Below are positions 7,665 to 17,481 of a stretch of 64,000 bases of DNA, in pieces. Position numbers and translations under genes: made by a program. The DNA is from Ferrimonas marina. Its GTDB lineage: Bacteria > Pseudomonadota > Gammaproteobacteria > Enterobacterales > Shewanellaceae. The notes below the pieces were generated by a model, which saw only the letters and a list, made by a program, of their open reading frames with translations, was not told the DNA's origin and searched no databases. The DNA lies in assembly GCF_900129905.1 (NCBI RefSeq), contig NZ_FQXG01000005.1:179604-243603 (forward strand), in the 5' to 3' direction. Position 1 is the first letter of the stretch; every line of letters begins with the position of its first letter.

Positions 7665-10181
7665 ATGAAAGCGACGATCCCCCTGACCCTAGTGCTGGCC
7701 ACCATCGGCTGCAGCAGTCAGGCCGCCACCCTGTTTAACGAAGACTTCGAAGACAACAACGCCAACGGCTGGACCCTGGTGGGTAATGCCCAGACCAGCG
7801 GCACCCAGTCCATCGGCAACTACTCACTGCGGTTAAAGCGCACTGCGTCTGGCACCACCTCGGTGGATACCAGCGGCCATTCCGATGTCACCATCACCAT
7901 GCATCTGGCCGCCACCGGCCTGGAAGGCGGTGACACCTGCTACGCCGAATACTCCACCGACGGCGGCAGCAACTGGGTCACCCTGGTGCAGCTGATGGAC
8001 GGCCAGGACAACGCCACCTTCTACAGCGGCAGTGCCACCCCCAGCGATGCTGAAGACAACGCCGATCTGCGCTTGCGCTTTCGCAGCACCGGTAACCTGC
8101 TGGGCGACTACTGCTGGGGCGACAACGTCAGTGTCACCGGCACCGCCGGCGGCATCACGCCTGCGCCAGAGCTGGCATTCAGCGGCAGCACCAACCTGGG
8201 CAGTGTCGACCTGGGCAGCAGCAATCAAACGACCCTGACTTTGAACAATGCGGGCAACGCAGATCTGGTCATCGGCCAACTCAGCGGCCTCAATGCGCCC
8301 TACAGCCTGGCCAGTGATGGTTGCTCCAACCAGACCCTGACCGCCGGCGCCAACTGTCAGCTCAGTGCCCAGTTCAGCCCCAATGCAGTGGGTTATCAGA
8401 GTGACGACCTCACCATCCCCTCCAACGATGCCAACAGCCCGCTCAACGTGACACTGGCGGGCACCGGGGTTGAGCCTGGCTCGGTGGTGGACGATTTCGA
8501 TCCGCTCTCCGGCAGTGGTGCCGTGTCCCGTAGCCTGTTGAGCTACGCCACGCTCACCTCCGGCTCGGCCGCGCTGGTCAACACCAGTGCCCACGCCCTG
8601 CCCAGCGCAGCCGCTCATCCCAGCAACACCTTTGAAGGACGCCTCGAGCTCTTTGGTGAGGCCACCAGCGGTGGCTTCGATGAGCTTAAGGACAGCTTCC
8701 GCTACACCGGTAACAGCGACACCACCCGTAAACATCTGCCGGAGTTTGATTTCGAATTCGTCCAGACCGGCAGCCATCTGGTACCCGCCCAGCGGGGTAA
8801 CATCGCCAGTAGCCACCCGGAGTGGGAGTACATTCTGGAAGCGGGCCGTGTTTGGGATGAGAACGGCGACAACGGCTACAGCCGGGCGGTATTGCCCTTC
8901 AGCCTGCACCAGAAAAACGCCAACTGTCAGCACAACGGCTTGATGAGCTTCCTGTTCAAGGACGATGGCAGCGTCTCTGATGTGCACTACCAGATCGCCT
9001 CGGAAACCTGCCTCTACTTCCAGTTTGACATGTGGGGTCAGCTCAGCGCCAGCTACACGCCAGGTGCAGTGACCAACGCCGATGCCTTGAAGGCAGACCA
9101 TCAGGCGCAAGAGCTCAGCCAGATGCCCACCAAGCCGATCAGCGAACTGGCGGTGGACTACCCCGGTACCGACTACACCCAGTTCGGTTCCAGCTCGGAG
9201 ACCGATCCCAACTACATGACCCTGTATGGCTTTGTCATCGATGGCGTTAACTACGTCGGCGGCTGCAACACCCGCCAGGGCCCGCATCCCGATTGCGATC
9301 GCATTACCGTGCCCTCCTATTCCACCGCTAAGACGGTGTTCGCCGGAGCCGGTTTGATGCGCATGGAGACCCTCTACCCCGGCATCAAAGACGAGGTGAT
9401 CGCCGACTACGTCAGCGATTGTGACAGCAATGGCAATTGGGATGATGTGCGCTTCGAGGACAACCTCGACATGGGTACCGGCAACTACAACCTCAGCGGC
9501 TACATGAGCGATGAAGGCGCCAGCCACACCAACGACCTGTTCCTGCCAGAGGATCACGCCTCCAAGATCAGCTACAGCTGCACCGAGTACAGCCGCAAGG
9601 CCCAGCCGGGCACCCGCTGGGTCTACCACACCTCGGATACCTATATCCTCGGCACTGCCATGGACGCCTACCTCAAGCAGCAACAGGGCAGCAGTGCTGA
9701 CCTGTTCGACGACGTCATTGTCCAGGATCTGTACGCGCCGCTGGGGCTCTCTTCCGCCGCCAAGGTCAGCCGCCGCACCTACGATGCCAAGGCCCAGCCC
9801 TTTGCCGGCTGGGGCCTGACCTTCCTGCGGGACGATGTGGCCAAGTTGGCGAACTTCCTCAATGCCGACGACGGCAAGATCAATGGCCAGGCGATGTTCG
9901 ACAGCGCTCTGTTTGAGGCGGCGATGCAGCGGGACAGCAGCGACCGCGGCCTGGCGCCGTTGACGGACTACTACTACAACAACGGCTTCTGGGCCCATGA
10001 GGTGAAGTCCCTGGTGAGCTGCAGTAACGACACCTGGGTGCCCTTTATGTCCGGTTACGGCGGCATCACCGTGCTGCTGTTGCCCAATGGCACCAGCTAC
10101 TACTACTTCAGCGACAACGATACCTACCTGTGGGCCTCGGCCGCAGCGGAGTCCAATAGCCTACGCGCCTTCTGTCAGTAA
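7665..10181 (+). CDS. Secreted multidomain serine hydrolase (S12/beta-lactamase-like) with HYDIN-type domain
   Basis: Protein of 838 residues. The ATG at 7665 opens a signal peptide (KATIPLTLVLATIGCSSQA); the open frame upstream to 7410 lies inside the previous gene and is discarded. An N-terminal beta-rich domain (about 22-165) is followed by an immunoglobulin-like 'choice-of-anchor D'/HYDIN-type domain (about 168-275). The C-terminal half looks like an S12 serine hydrolase: SxxK motif STAK (Ser553, Lys556), HTS near 655-657 in place of YxN, and SGYGG as a third motif. The substrate is unknown; an amide or peptide bond cleaved outside the cytoplasm would fit the neighbouring amidase and receptor. 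Confidence 0.75.
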   Translation: MKATIPLTLVLATIGCSSQAATLFNEDFEDNNANGWTLVGNAQTSGTQSIGNYSLRLKRTASGTTSVDTSGHSDVTITMHLAATGLEGGDTCYAEYSTDGGSNWVTLVQLMDGQDNATFYSGSATPSDAEDNADLRLRFRSTGNLLGDYCWGDNVSVTGTAGGITPAPELAFSGSTNLGSVDLGSSNQTTLTLNNAGNADLVIGQLSGLNAPYSLASDGCSNQTLTAGANCQLSAQFSPNAVGYQSDDLTIPSNDANSPLNVTLAGTGVEPGSVVDDFDPLSGSGAVSRSLLSYATLTSGSAALVNTSAHALPSAAAHPSNTFEGRLELFGEATSGGFDELKDSFRYTGNSDTTRKHLPEFDFEFVQTGSHLVPAQRGNIASSHPEWEYILEAGRVWDENGDNGYSRAVLPFSLHQKNANCQHNGLMSFLFKDDGSVSDVHYQIASETCLYFQFDMWGQLSASYTPGAVTNADALKADHQAQELSQMPTKPISELAVDYPGTDYTQFGSSSETDPNYMTLYGFVIDGVNYVGGCNTRQGPHPDCDRITVPSYSTAKTVFAGAGLMRMETLYPGIKDEVIADYVSDCDSNGNWDDVRFEDNLDMGTGNYNLSGYMSDEGASHTNDLFLPEDHASKISYSCTEYSRKAQPGTRWVYHTSDTYILGTAMDAYLKQQQGSSADLFDDVIVQDLYAPLGLSSAAKVSRRTYDAKAQPFAGWGLTFLRDDVAKLANFLNADDGKINGQAMFDSALFEAAMQRDSSDRGLAPLTDYYYNNGFWAHEVKSLVSCSNDTWVPFMSGYGGITVLLLPNGTSYYYFSDNDTYLWASAAAESNSLRAFCQ

Positions 10182-10194
10182 CCTTGAGGCGATA

Positions 10195-10223
10195 AAAAAG
10201 GGGGCCAATCGGCCCCCTTTCTT
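10195..10223 (+). terminator. Rho-independent terminator
   Basis: Perfect stem AAAGGGGGCC (10197-10206) / GGCCCCCTTT (10211-10220) with loop AATC, just after the hydrolase stop. Confidence 0.92.
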
Positions 10224-10342
10224 CACCGCGGTGAGCCGTCTTGTTACTGCCGCCCACTCACACCAAAAAATCGCAGTTCTCCCACCGTATCCGTGGTTTT
10301 GGCCCACACTGACTGTCTCGATACTGCCAAGGAGACGCCACG

Positions 10343-10747
10343 ATGCGTTTGCTCCTAGCCCTGCTTTTTATCCTGCTTTGCCCACTGGCACAGGCCACCT
10401 CACTGGAGGCGGCGACTAAAACCGCCCACGATTACATCGCCGCCTACAATGCAGCGGAGCTGGCCGACAAACGTGCCCTGCTCAGCGACAGCTTCAGCCC
10501 GGACGGACGCTTTGTCTCCAGCGGTCAGGACCTGGATTTTGCCGGGGTGCTGGCGATGACCGAGCAGTTTCATCAGGGCTACCGGATGGAGATAGAGGGG
10601 CCGGTGCGTGCTCACAACGGCTACGTCAGCTTCCGCTGGCGCTACCAGCGTCTCGATGGCAGCGAGAGCTGGTCCGGCATCGACTTCTGCGAGTTGGATG
10701 AACAAGGCCGCTTTCGTACCGTGGTGGTGTTCTTCGACGACGAATAA
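10343..10747 (+). CDS. Secreted NTF2/SnoaL-like protein
   Basis: Small protein of 134 residues with a signal peptide (RLLLALLFILLCPLAQA) and a mature part of about 115 residues. The pattern AHDYIAAYNA...D..LLSDSF...G.F and the end FRTVVVFFDDE resembles NTF2-like/SnoaL-like cone-shaped domains. A good ribosome site (AAGGAG) precedes ATG. Function is unknown. It has its own 160-base upstream region after a terminator, so it is probably monocistronic. Confidence 0.7.
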   Translation: MRLLLALLFILLCPLAQATSLEAATKTAHDYIAAYNAAELADKRALLSDSFSPDGRFVSSGQDLDFAGVLAMTEQFHQGYRMEIEGPVRAHNGYVSFRWRYQRLDGSESWSGIDFCELDEQGRFRTVVVFFDDE

Positions 10748-10768
10748 CGCCCCCAAAGTTTGGGGGCG
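10748..10768. terminator. Hairpin between convergent genes
   Basis: CGCCCCCAAA / TTTGGGGGCG forms a near-perfect palindrome directly after the NTF2-like gene. It lacks a T tract, so it may act as a weak or factor-assisted terminator. Confidence 0.55.
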
Positions 10769-10838
10769 CTGATTCGGGGTGATAATTGGGGGCGTTGAGC
10801 TGAGCTTTTGACTGGCAGGTTGAATCGCGTCAGTGGCG

Positions 10839-12122
10839 CTAACCGGCGCTCACCGCTGCGAAGATCGCCTCCAGCTTGTCGGCGCCTTCCGCCAGGGTGT
10901 CCTGGGGGATGGTCAACGGTGCCAGGATGCGGATCACGTTGGCCCGCACCCCGCAAGCCAGCAACACCAGTCCATGGGCCTGGGCCTGACCGATGATCGC
11001 CTTGGTCAGCGCCGGGTTGGGCTTGTCCGCATCGCCCTGCTCCACCAGTTCCATCGCCACCATGGCACCCTGCACCCGGATCTCCCCCACCCACTGCGGG
11101 TAGATGCTCTTGAGCCGTTCCAGTCGGCCAGTCAGGTACTCACCGATGGCCAGCGCCTTGTGGCACAGCTGTTCCTGCTCAATCACCTCCAGCACCGCGT
11201 TCGCCGCAACACAGCCCAGCGGCGAGCCGGCGTAGGTACCGCCAAGCCCACCGGGATTGGCGGCATCCATGATCTCCGCCTTGCCGGTCACCGCCGCCAG
11301 CGGGAAGCCCCCCGCCAACCCCTTAGCAAGAGTGATCATGTCCGGCTCGATGCCACTGAACTCAGTGGCAAACAGCTTGCCGGTGCGGGCAAAGCCGGTC
11401 TGGATCTCATCGCAGATCAGCACAATGCCGTGCTGATCGCAAAGCCGACGCAGGGCCTGCATAAAGCTCGGCGGCGCTATATAGAAACCGCCCTCCCCCT
11501 GGATCGGCTCGATAATGATCGCCGCCACCCGGCTCGGCTCGATATCGCAGTGGAACAGCGACTCCAGCGCCGCCAGACACTCAGCCTCGCTGCGGCCATG
11601 GAACGCCACCGGGTAGGGGGCGTGGTAGATCTCACCGGGGAAGGGGCCAAAGCCGGCCTTGTAGGGGGCAATCTTGCCAGTCAGCCCCATGGTCAGGTTG
11701 GTACGGCCATGAAAGCCCCCCTGGAAGGCAATCACCCCGGGTCGACCGGTGTGGGCCCGGGCGATCTTCACCGCGTTCTCCACCGCCTCAGCCCCGGTGG
11801 TGAGGAAAATAGACTTCTTCTGGCTCTCCCCCGGGGTCAGGGCATTGAGCCGCTCCGCCAGGGTCACCATGGATTCGTAGGGGGTCACCATGGCGCAGGT
11901 GTGGCTGAACTGCTCCAGCTGCGCCGAGACCGCCGCCTTAACCTTGGGGTGCAGATGGCCAGTATTGGTCACCGCGATACCGGCGGCAAAATCCACGTAG
12001 CGGTTGCCCTCCACATCCCAGATCTCGGCGTTGTCCGCCTTGGCCACGTACAGCGGATAGAGGTTACCCATACCCTGGGCCATGGCCTGTTGCTTGCGGG
12101 CCTGAAGTTGTTGGTTTTCCAT
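10839..12122 (-). CDS. gabT: 4-aminobutyrate aminotransferase
   Basis: PLP enzyme of 427 residues that moves the amino group of GABA to 2-oxoglutarate, giving succinate semialdehyde and glutamate. The class III aminotransferase hallmarks are present: TTGAEAVENAVK, IIIEPIQGEGGF, the ICDEIQTGFARTGK motif with the PLP-binding Asp, and Lys267 in TLAKGLAGGFPL. It lies 26 bases after gabD on the same strand, so the two form an operon. A close omega-amino acid substrate such as 5-aminovalerate cannot be excluded. Confidence 0.94.
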   Translation of the reverse strand: MENQQLQARKQQAMAQGMGNLYPLYVAKADNAEIWDVEGNRYVDFAAGIAVTNTGHLHPKVKAAVSAQLEQFSHTCAMVTPYESMVTLAERLNALTPGESQKKSIFLTTGAEAVENAVKIARAHTGRPGVIAFQGGFHGRTNLTMGLTGKIAPYKAGFGPFPGEIYHAPYPVAFHGRSEAECLAALESLFHCDIEPSRVAAIIIEPIQGEGGFYIAPPSFMQALRRLCDQHGIVLICDEIQTGFARTGKLFATEFSGIEPDMITLAKGLAGGFPLAAVTGKAEIMDAANPGGLGGTYAGSPLGCVAANAVLEVIEQEQLCHKALAIGEYLTGRLERLKSIYPQWVGEIRVQGAMVAMELVEQGDADKPNPALTKAIIGQAQAHGLVLLACGVRANVIRILAPLTIPQDTLAEGADKLEAIFAAVSAG

Positions 12123-12148
12123 GTTCGATGTCCTTTCAGTGGGAAGCG

Positions 12149-13609
12149 CTACTTATCCATACCGCCGAGGCAGAGGTACTTGATGTCGAGGTAATCATCC
12201 AGGCCGTACTTGGAGCCCTCACGACCATGACCGGAGGCCTTCACCCCACCAAAGGGCGCAGCGGCGTTGGACAGGATCCCTTCATTGATCCCCACCATGC
12301 CGTACTCCAGCGCCTCGCTGAGGCGGAACACCTGGCCGATATCCCGGCTGTAGAGATAGGCCGCCAGGCCATATTCGCTGTCGTTGGCCAGGGCGATCGC
12401 CTCTGCCTCTCCCTCGAATGGGATCAGCGCCGCCACCGGGCCGAAGATCTCCTCCTGGGCAATGGGCATGGCGTTGCCCACCTCGGTCAGCACCCGCGGC
12501 GCGCAGAAGTGCCCTGCCAGCGAGCTGGGTAGCGGCAAGCTGGCGCGCAGCTGCGCCCCCTGGGCCAGGGAATCGGCCACCAGCTGCTCCACCTTGGCCA
12601 CCGCCTTGGCGGTGATCAACGGCCCGACTTGAACCCCCTCCTGGGTGCCATCACCGAGAGTGAGCTGCTCCAGCGCCGCCACCAGCTTGTCGGTGAAGGC
12701 CTGATAGACCGGACGCTCCACCAGCACCCGGTTGGTGCAGACGCAGGTCTGGCCGGCATTGCGGAACTTGGAGGCCATCAGGCCGGCCACGGCGGCATCC
12801 AGATCCGCATCAGCCATGACAATAAAGGGCGCGTTGCCCCCCAGCTCCATCGAGGTGCGTTTAATGCCTTCGGCACACTGGGCCAGCAGCCGACGGCCGA
12901 CGCCGGTAGAACCGGTAAAGGAGAACTTGCGGATCTTGGGATGGCCGGTGAGCACCTCACCGATCGCCTGTGAGTCAGTACCCACCACCACGTTGAACAG
13001 GCCATCGGGCAGACCAACCCGCTGGGCCAGCTCCGCTACGGCCAGGGCCGACAACGGGGTTTCCGAAGCAGGTTTGGCGACAAAGGCACAGCCCGCCGCC
13101 AGGGCTGGGGCAGCCTTGCGCACCATCATGGCATTGGGGAAGTTCCAGGGGGTGATGGAGCCCACCACGCCCACCGGTTGCTTCACCACCAGCAGGCGCT
13201 TATCAGCAGAGGGAGCCGGAATGGTATCGCCGTACACCCGCACCGCCTCCTCGGCAAACCACTTCACGTAGCTGGCACCATAGGCGATCTCGCCTCTGGC
13301 TTCCGCCAGCGGCTTGCCCTGTTCCAGGGTGAGCATCCCGGCCAGGTCCTCCTGGGCCGCCAACATCGCATCGTGCCAGGCCATCAGCAGCCGGGCCCGC
13401 TCAGCTGCGGGTTTCGCCGCCCAGGCCTTCTGCGCCCGGTAAGCCGCCTCCACCGCTTGTTCGGTCTCAGCACGACCGGCCTGGGCCAGCTCGGCCAGGG
13501 CCTCGCCATTGGCCGGGTTGGTGACGGTAAAGGTCTGCGGCGCCTGGTGCCACTGGCCATCGATAAACGATCCGGTGCGGATCAGTGCTCTGTCCTGGAT
13601 CCCTTGCAT
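12149..13609 (-). CDS. gabD: Succinate-semialdehyde dehydrogenase (NAD(P)+)
   Basis: Aldehyde dehydrogenase of 486 residues oxidising succinate semialdehyde to succinate. The catalytic Glu255 is in MELGGNAP and the nucleophile Cys289 in NAGQTCVC; the cofactor motif FTGSTGVG is intact. GabD-type landmarks include ITPWNFP and the end [13 protein letters not shown]. First gene of gabD-gabT, divergent from a LysR-type regulator with about 105 bases between starts, which is the usual place for the LysR operator. Confidence 0.94.
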   Translation of the reverse strand: MQGIQDRALIRTGSFIDGQWHQAPQTFTVTNPANGEALAELAQAGRAETEQAVEAAYRAQKAWAAKPAAERARLLMAWHDAMLAAQEDLAGMLTLEQGKPLAEARGEIAYGASYVKWFAEEAVRVYGDTIPAPSADKRLLVVKQPVGVVGSITPWNFPNAMMVRKAAPALAAGCAFVAKPASETPLSALAVAELAQRVGLPDGLFNVVVGTDSQAIGEVLTGHPKIRKFSFTGSTGVGRRLLAQCAEGIKRTSMELGGNAPFIVMADADLDAAVAGLMASKFRNAGQTCVCTNRVLVERPVYQAFTDKLVAALEQLTLGDGTQEGVQVGPLITAKAVAKVEQLVADSLAQGAQLRASLPLPSSLAGHFCAPRVLTEVGNAMPIAQEEIFGPVAALIPFEGEAEAIALANDSEYGLAAYLYSRDIGQVFRLSEALEYGMVGINEGILSNAAAPFGGVKASGHGREGSKYGLDDYLDIKYLCLGGMDK

Positions 13610-13714
13610 CCTCTGCTCCTTGTGAGAAAACCACGGTGAGATTCAATTTGTGCCAGGGATCAGGATCCGGTAAAGATAAAACTTTAAACAGAATGTTTGA
13701 AAGGAATCTAACTT

Positions 13715-14635
13715 ATGTACCGGGCGCCCTCCCTGCCCAAGCCGGTGGGGGATTACGAGATCAAGCTGCTGCGGATCTTTCTCACCGTGGTGGAGTGCGG
13801 CGGCCTCGCGGCGGCCGAGTCGACCCTCAACCTGACCCGCTCCACCATCAGCATCCACATCAAGAACCTGGAGCAGCGTCTGGGACTGGTGCTGTGCGTA
13901 CGCGGACGTCGCGGCTTTCGCCTGACCGAACAGGGAGAGAAGACCTACCAGGCGGCGCTGGAGCTGATGCGCGCATTGGACCAGTTCAGCCACCAGGTCG
14001 GCGACATGGACCCCACCCTGCGCGGCGATCTTATCCTCCATTGCAGCGATGAACTGGCCCTGGCATCGCCGCTGAAGCTGCCGGACACCATCGCCCAGCT
14101 GGCGAAACAGCAACCCCAGCTGCAGCTGGTGCTGCAGACCGCCACCATCCCTGAGATCGAACAGGCGGTGCTGTCGGAGCAGGCCCACGTTGGGGTGCTG
14201 CCCCACTACCGCAACATCGATGGCCTGGTGTACTACCCGCTGTTCAGCGAAACCATGTACCTGGCCTGCGGCCGTCGCCACCCACTGTTTACCCGCACCG
14301 ACAGCGAGATAGAGGACAGCGAGGTGCTGGCCTGCGGCACCGTCCACCCCGGGGTCGAGCTCAACGAGGCGGGCCGTAAGATCCTGCGCAAGATGCACCT
14401 GACCGCCCGGGCCTACCACTACGAGACCCGGGCGGCGCTGGTGCTGGCCGGCACCCACCTGGGCTTCTTCCCGAAAAGCTACCTGGAGCCCTACCTGGCC
14501 CAGGGCCAGTTGCGTCTGCTTCAGCCGGAGCGCTTTTGCTACCCGGTTCAGCATGCACTGGTGTGCAAGGCCGGTGCCCGGGAGCGGCAGAAGGCGGCCC
14601 TGCTCAAGGGGATGATTCTTGAACAAACGTCATAA
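13715..14635 (+). CDS. LysR-type transcriptional regulator (divergent from gabDT)
   Basis: Regulator of 306 residues. The N-terminal winged helix-turn-helix (about 14-75) contains FLTVVECGGLAAAESTLNLTRSTISIHIKNLE, and an effector-binding periplasmic-fold domain follows. It reads away from gabD, so it is the natural candidate to control gabDT in response to GABA or a related compound. The MocR gene follows 75 bases downstream on the same strand and the two could be partly cotranscribed. Confidence 0.92.
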   Translation: MYRAPSLPKPVGDYEIKLLRIFLTVVECGGLAAAESTLNLTRSTISIHIKNLEQRLGLVLCVRGRRGFRLTEQGEKTYQAALELMRALDQFSHQVGDMDPTLRGDLILHCSDELALASPLKLPDTIAQLAKQQPQLQLVLQTATIPEIEQAVLSEQAHVGVLPHYRNIDGLVYYPLFSETMYLACGRRHPLFTRTDSEIEDSEVLACGTVHPGVELNEAGRKILRKMHLTARAYHYETRAALVLAGTHLGFFPKSYLEPYLAQGQLRLLQPERFCYPVQHALVCKAGARERQKAALLKGMILEQTS

Positions 14636-14710
14636 AAATGAGCGATTTGCCGAAGTGAATTTTTCTCGATAGTGTAACAATTGTGCAAATAACAATCACA
14701 ACGGTGCACT

Positions 14711-16513
14711 ATGCAGAATCACCTGTTCCAGCTGGACAACGAAGGTGGCCTTAGCCTGCAGCAGCAGCTGAAGCAAAAACTGATCAACGCCATCGCCGAC
14801 GGCTTTTATCCCGCCGGCACCCGCATGCCCTCCTCCCGTAAGCTGGCCGATCAGCTCGGCGTGGCCCGTAACACCGTGGTCCACACCTTCGCCGCCCTGG
14901 TGGACGAAGGCTACCTGGAGAGCCGCGAACGCAGTGGTTATTACGTCTGTGAGGCACCCCAGCCGGTGCGCCTGGCCAGCCAGGCCCAAGCCCAGGCACC
15001 GCAGCGGGACTGGCAGCCCTACCTGAAGCGGCGCCTGCCCGCCACGCCGGCACGCAGCTACCCGGACAACTGGCACAAGTACCCCTACCCCTTTATCGAT
15101 GGCCAGTTCGACCCCTCGCTGTTCCCCACCCAGCCCTGGCGAGAATGCTCCCGCCTCAGCCTCAGCGTCGATGCCATCCACGAGTGGGCCAGTGATGGTG
15201 CCAACCGGGATGATCCGCTGCTGGTGGAGGAGATCCGCACCAAGGTACTGCCGCGACGGGGGATCCAGGCGGAGCCGGAGGAGATCCTCATTACCCTGGG
15301 CTCGCAACAGGCGCTTTACCTGCTGATGCAGCTGTTTGCCGATGAAAGCAGCCTGATCGCCATGGAGGAGCCCGGTTTTCCCGGCATGCGCCAGCTGGTG
15401 CAGCTGCAGGGCAGCCGTCTGGCCCTGGTGGATGTGGATCCCAAGGGGATCGAGGTGGACAGCCTGCCCGCCGGGGTCGATCTGCTCTACGTCACCCCCA
15501 GCCACCAGGTGCCCACTGCAGTCACCCTCTCAATGGGCCGGCGCGAGGCGCTGCTGGCCCGGGCCGAGGCCGAGGATTTCCTGATTTTCGAGGACGACTA
15601 CGAGAGCGAAAGCAACTTTGTCGGCCAGCCCCACCCGGCACTGAAAAGCCTGGATAAGCACGACCGGGTGCTCTACTTCTCCAGCTTCTCCAAGGTACTG
15701 GCACCGGGGCTGCGGCTCGGTTACCTGGTAGGGCCCGCGCCGCTGATCGCCCAGGCCCGGGCGCTGCGCAGCCAGATCCTGCGCCACCCGCCCAGCAACA
15801 ACCAACGCACCATGGGGCTGTTCCTGTCGCTGGGCCACTACGACACCATGATGCGCAAGATCAACCAGCAGCTGGCCGAGCGCTGGCAGGAGCTGCGCGA
15901 AGCACTCAACCACTACCTGCCCACCGCCATCGTCACCTCCCGCACCGTCGGTGGCAGCAGCTGCTGGATCCAGGGTCCCAGTGAACTAGGCAGCCAGGAG
16001 CTGGCCAACGAGGCGGCCAAGCGGGGGATCCTGCTGGAGCCGGTACAACGCTTCTTCGGCGATCCCCGCACCCCGCAAAATGCTCTGCGCCTGGGGGTGT
16101 CTTCCATTCCCACCGAGCAGATCCGACCCGGCATCGCCGCCCTGGCGGAGCTGTACTGGTCGCTGTCCGAGGCACCCCGGCCCCAGTGGCAGGAGGCCCA
16201 GGGCGAACGGCTCGATGCCGCCAGCCTGCCCAAGCAGCTGGGCAACTGCGAGTTCATCGGCCGCACCGTGTTTGGCGATCCCTACCGCATCCGGCTCTAC
16301 CCCGACGGCACCATGGAGGGCTGGGAGGGACGCCGGGATGAGCGCAGCGACCAGGGCCAATGGTGGATCGAGGGCGACCGCTGGTTCCGTCAGTGGCACA
16401 ACTGGTCCTACGGTGAGGTGGCCGGCTACCAGATCGTGCTGGAGCACAACCGCATCCTCTGGTTCCGCGACGGCACTTTGGTGGATTCCGCCTTCTTCAG
16501 TCGGTTGAGCTAA
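14711..16513 (+). CDS. MocR-type GntR/aminotransferase regulator with extra C-terminal domain
   Basis: Protein of 600 residues. A GntR winged helix (about 10-78: SLQQQLKQKLINAI..., PSSRKLADQLGVARNTV) is joined to a class I aminotransferase domain (about 110-475) with the PLP lysine Lys328 in FSKVLAPGLRLGY. Typical MocR proteins end near 470-490 residues. Here about 120 further residues follow, rich in Trp and Asp (LYPDGTMEGWEG, GQWWIEGDRWFRQWHNW, NRILWFRDG). I do not recognise that extension. It sits between gabDT/LysR and an amidase with a shared promoter element, so it is the likely regulator of that element. Confidence 0.9.
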   Translation: MQNHLFQLDNEGGLSLQQQLKQKLINAIADGFYPAGTRMPSSRKLADQLGVARNTVVHTFAALVDEGYLESRERSGYYVCEAPQPVRLASQAQAQAPQRDWQPYLKRRLPATPARSYPDNWHKYPYPFIDGQFDPSLFPTQPWRECSRLSLSVDAIHEWASDGANRDDPLLVEEIRTKVLPRRGIQAEPEEILITLGSQQALYLLMQLFADESSLIAMEEPGFPGMRQLVQLQGSRLALVDVDPKGIEVDSLPAGVDLLYVTPSHQVPTAVTLSMGRREALLARAEAEDFLIFEDDYESESNFVGQPHPALKSLDKHDRVLYFSSFSKVLAPGLRLGYLVGPAPLIAQARALRSQILRHPPSNNQRTMGLFLSLGHYDTMMRKINQQLAERWQELREALNHYLPTAIVTSRTVGGSSCWIQGPSELGSQELANEAAKRGILLEPVQRFFGDPRTPQNALRLGVSSIPTEQIRPGIAALAELYWSLSEAPRPQWQEAQGERLDAASLPKQLGNCEFIGRTVFGDPYRIRLYPDGTMEGWEGRRDERSDQGQWWIEGDRWFRQWHNWSYGEVAGYQIVLEHNRILWFRDGTLVDSAFFSRLS

Positions 16514-16537
16514 CCCCTCTGGTCCAGACACTGGCTG

Positions 16538-16578
16538 CCAACTGGTACTACTGGCAGCCAGATGGCTGGCTTAGGTTG
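16538..16578 (+). promoter_or_regulatory. Putative MocR-regulated promoter of the nitrilase gene
   Basis: CCAACTGGTACT (16538-16549) and TAGGTTG (16572-16578) repeat the element upstream of the S12 hydrolase with exactly the same spacing, although the sequence in between differs. Additional CTGGC copies lie at 16551 and 16566. The TAGGTT block lies about 33 bases before the ATG, consistent with a -10 element. Confidence 0.7.
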
Positions 16579-16611
16579 AAGCCAATCCCCAACCGACGAA
16601 CGAGTGCGCCT

Positions 16612-17478
16612 ATGACCACTTTCACCGTTGCCGGGTTGCAGTTGGCCCTGGGCAACCACCGCGATAACTTCGCCCAGATCCGCCAGCAGGTGGTGCTGGC
16701 CAAAGCCCGCTTCCCCCACCTGGACATGGTGTTGCTGCCGGAGCTCTGCACCTTTGGCAGCGCCCCGCGCTTTGCCCAGCCGATGCCCGGCGATGCCGAG
16801 CTGCGCTACTGCGAGCTGGCGCTGGAGCTGGGGATCTGGCTGATCCCCGGCTCGTTGTACGAGCGCGACGGCGACAACATCTACAACACCAGCCCCATCA
16901 TCAGCCCCGACGGCGAGGTGGTGCAGCGCTACCGCAAGATCTACCCCTTCCTGCCTTACGAGACCGGGGTCAGCAGCGGCCGTGAGCTGGTGACCTTTGA
17001 TGTACCCGGGATAGCCCGCTTTGGCATCGCCATCTGCTACGACATGTGGTTCCCCGAGGTGGTGCGCAGCCTGGCCTGGCTGGGCGCAGAGGTGATCCTG
17101 CACCCGACCCTGACCAACACCATCGACCGCAATGCCGAGCTGGCGCTGACCCGGGCCAACGCCACCATGAACCAGGTCTACATGCTGGACATCAACGCCG
17201 CCGGCGATCTCGGGGTGGGTCAGTCCATTGTCGCTGGCCCCGGTGGCGAAGTGATCCACCAGTCGGGCCAACACCAGGAGCTGATCCCGGTGGAACTGGA
17301 TCTGGACTACCTGCGTCGTACCCGGGAGCAGGGCTGGAATGGGCTGGGGCAACCGCTCAAGAGCTTCCGCGACCACCCCCTGGCCTATCCGCCCTACCAG
17401 CCCGGGGCCCGCTCCGACGCACTGGACCAACTGGGCCCATTAACCAAGCCAAACCCCAGAAACTGGACCCAATCCTGA
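16612..17478 (+). CDS. Carbon-nitrogen hydrolase (nitrilase superfamily amidase)
   Basis: Cytosolic amidase of 288 residues. The Glu-Lys-Cys triad is visible: Glu44 in LLPELCTF, Lys109 in YRKIYPF and Cys142 in AICYDMWFPEV. The family hydrolyses linear amides, carbamoyl amines or omega-amides. The chosen ATG at 16612 starts MTTFTVAGLQL and follows the shared promoter element by about 33 bases. Between a MocR regulator, gabDT and a TonB receptor it could release an amine or omega-amino acid that GabT then consumes; the substrate itself is not readable from sequence. Confidence 0.9.
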   Translation: MTTFTVAGLQLALGNHRDNFAQIRQQVVLAKARFPHLDMVLLPELCTFGSAPRFAQPMPGDAELRYCELALELGIWLIPGSLYERDGDNIYNTSPIISPDGEVVQRYRKIYPFLPYETGVSSGRELVTFDVPGIARFGIAICYDMWFPEVVRSLAWLGAEVILHPTLTNTIDRNAELALTRANATMNQVYMLDINAAGDLGVGQSIVAGPGGEVIHQSGQHQELIPVELDLDYLRRTREQGWNGLGQPLKSFRDHPLAYPPYQPGARSDALDQLGPLTKPNPRNWTQS

Positions 17479-17481
17479 GGC

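Noticed and set aside
13641-13670. CTGGCACA on the minus strand upstream of gabD as a MocR site
   Set aside because: One half resembles CTGGYACT but no TAGGTTG follows at the right distance. Control by the divergent LysR regulator is more likely.
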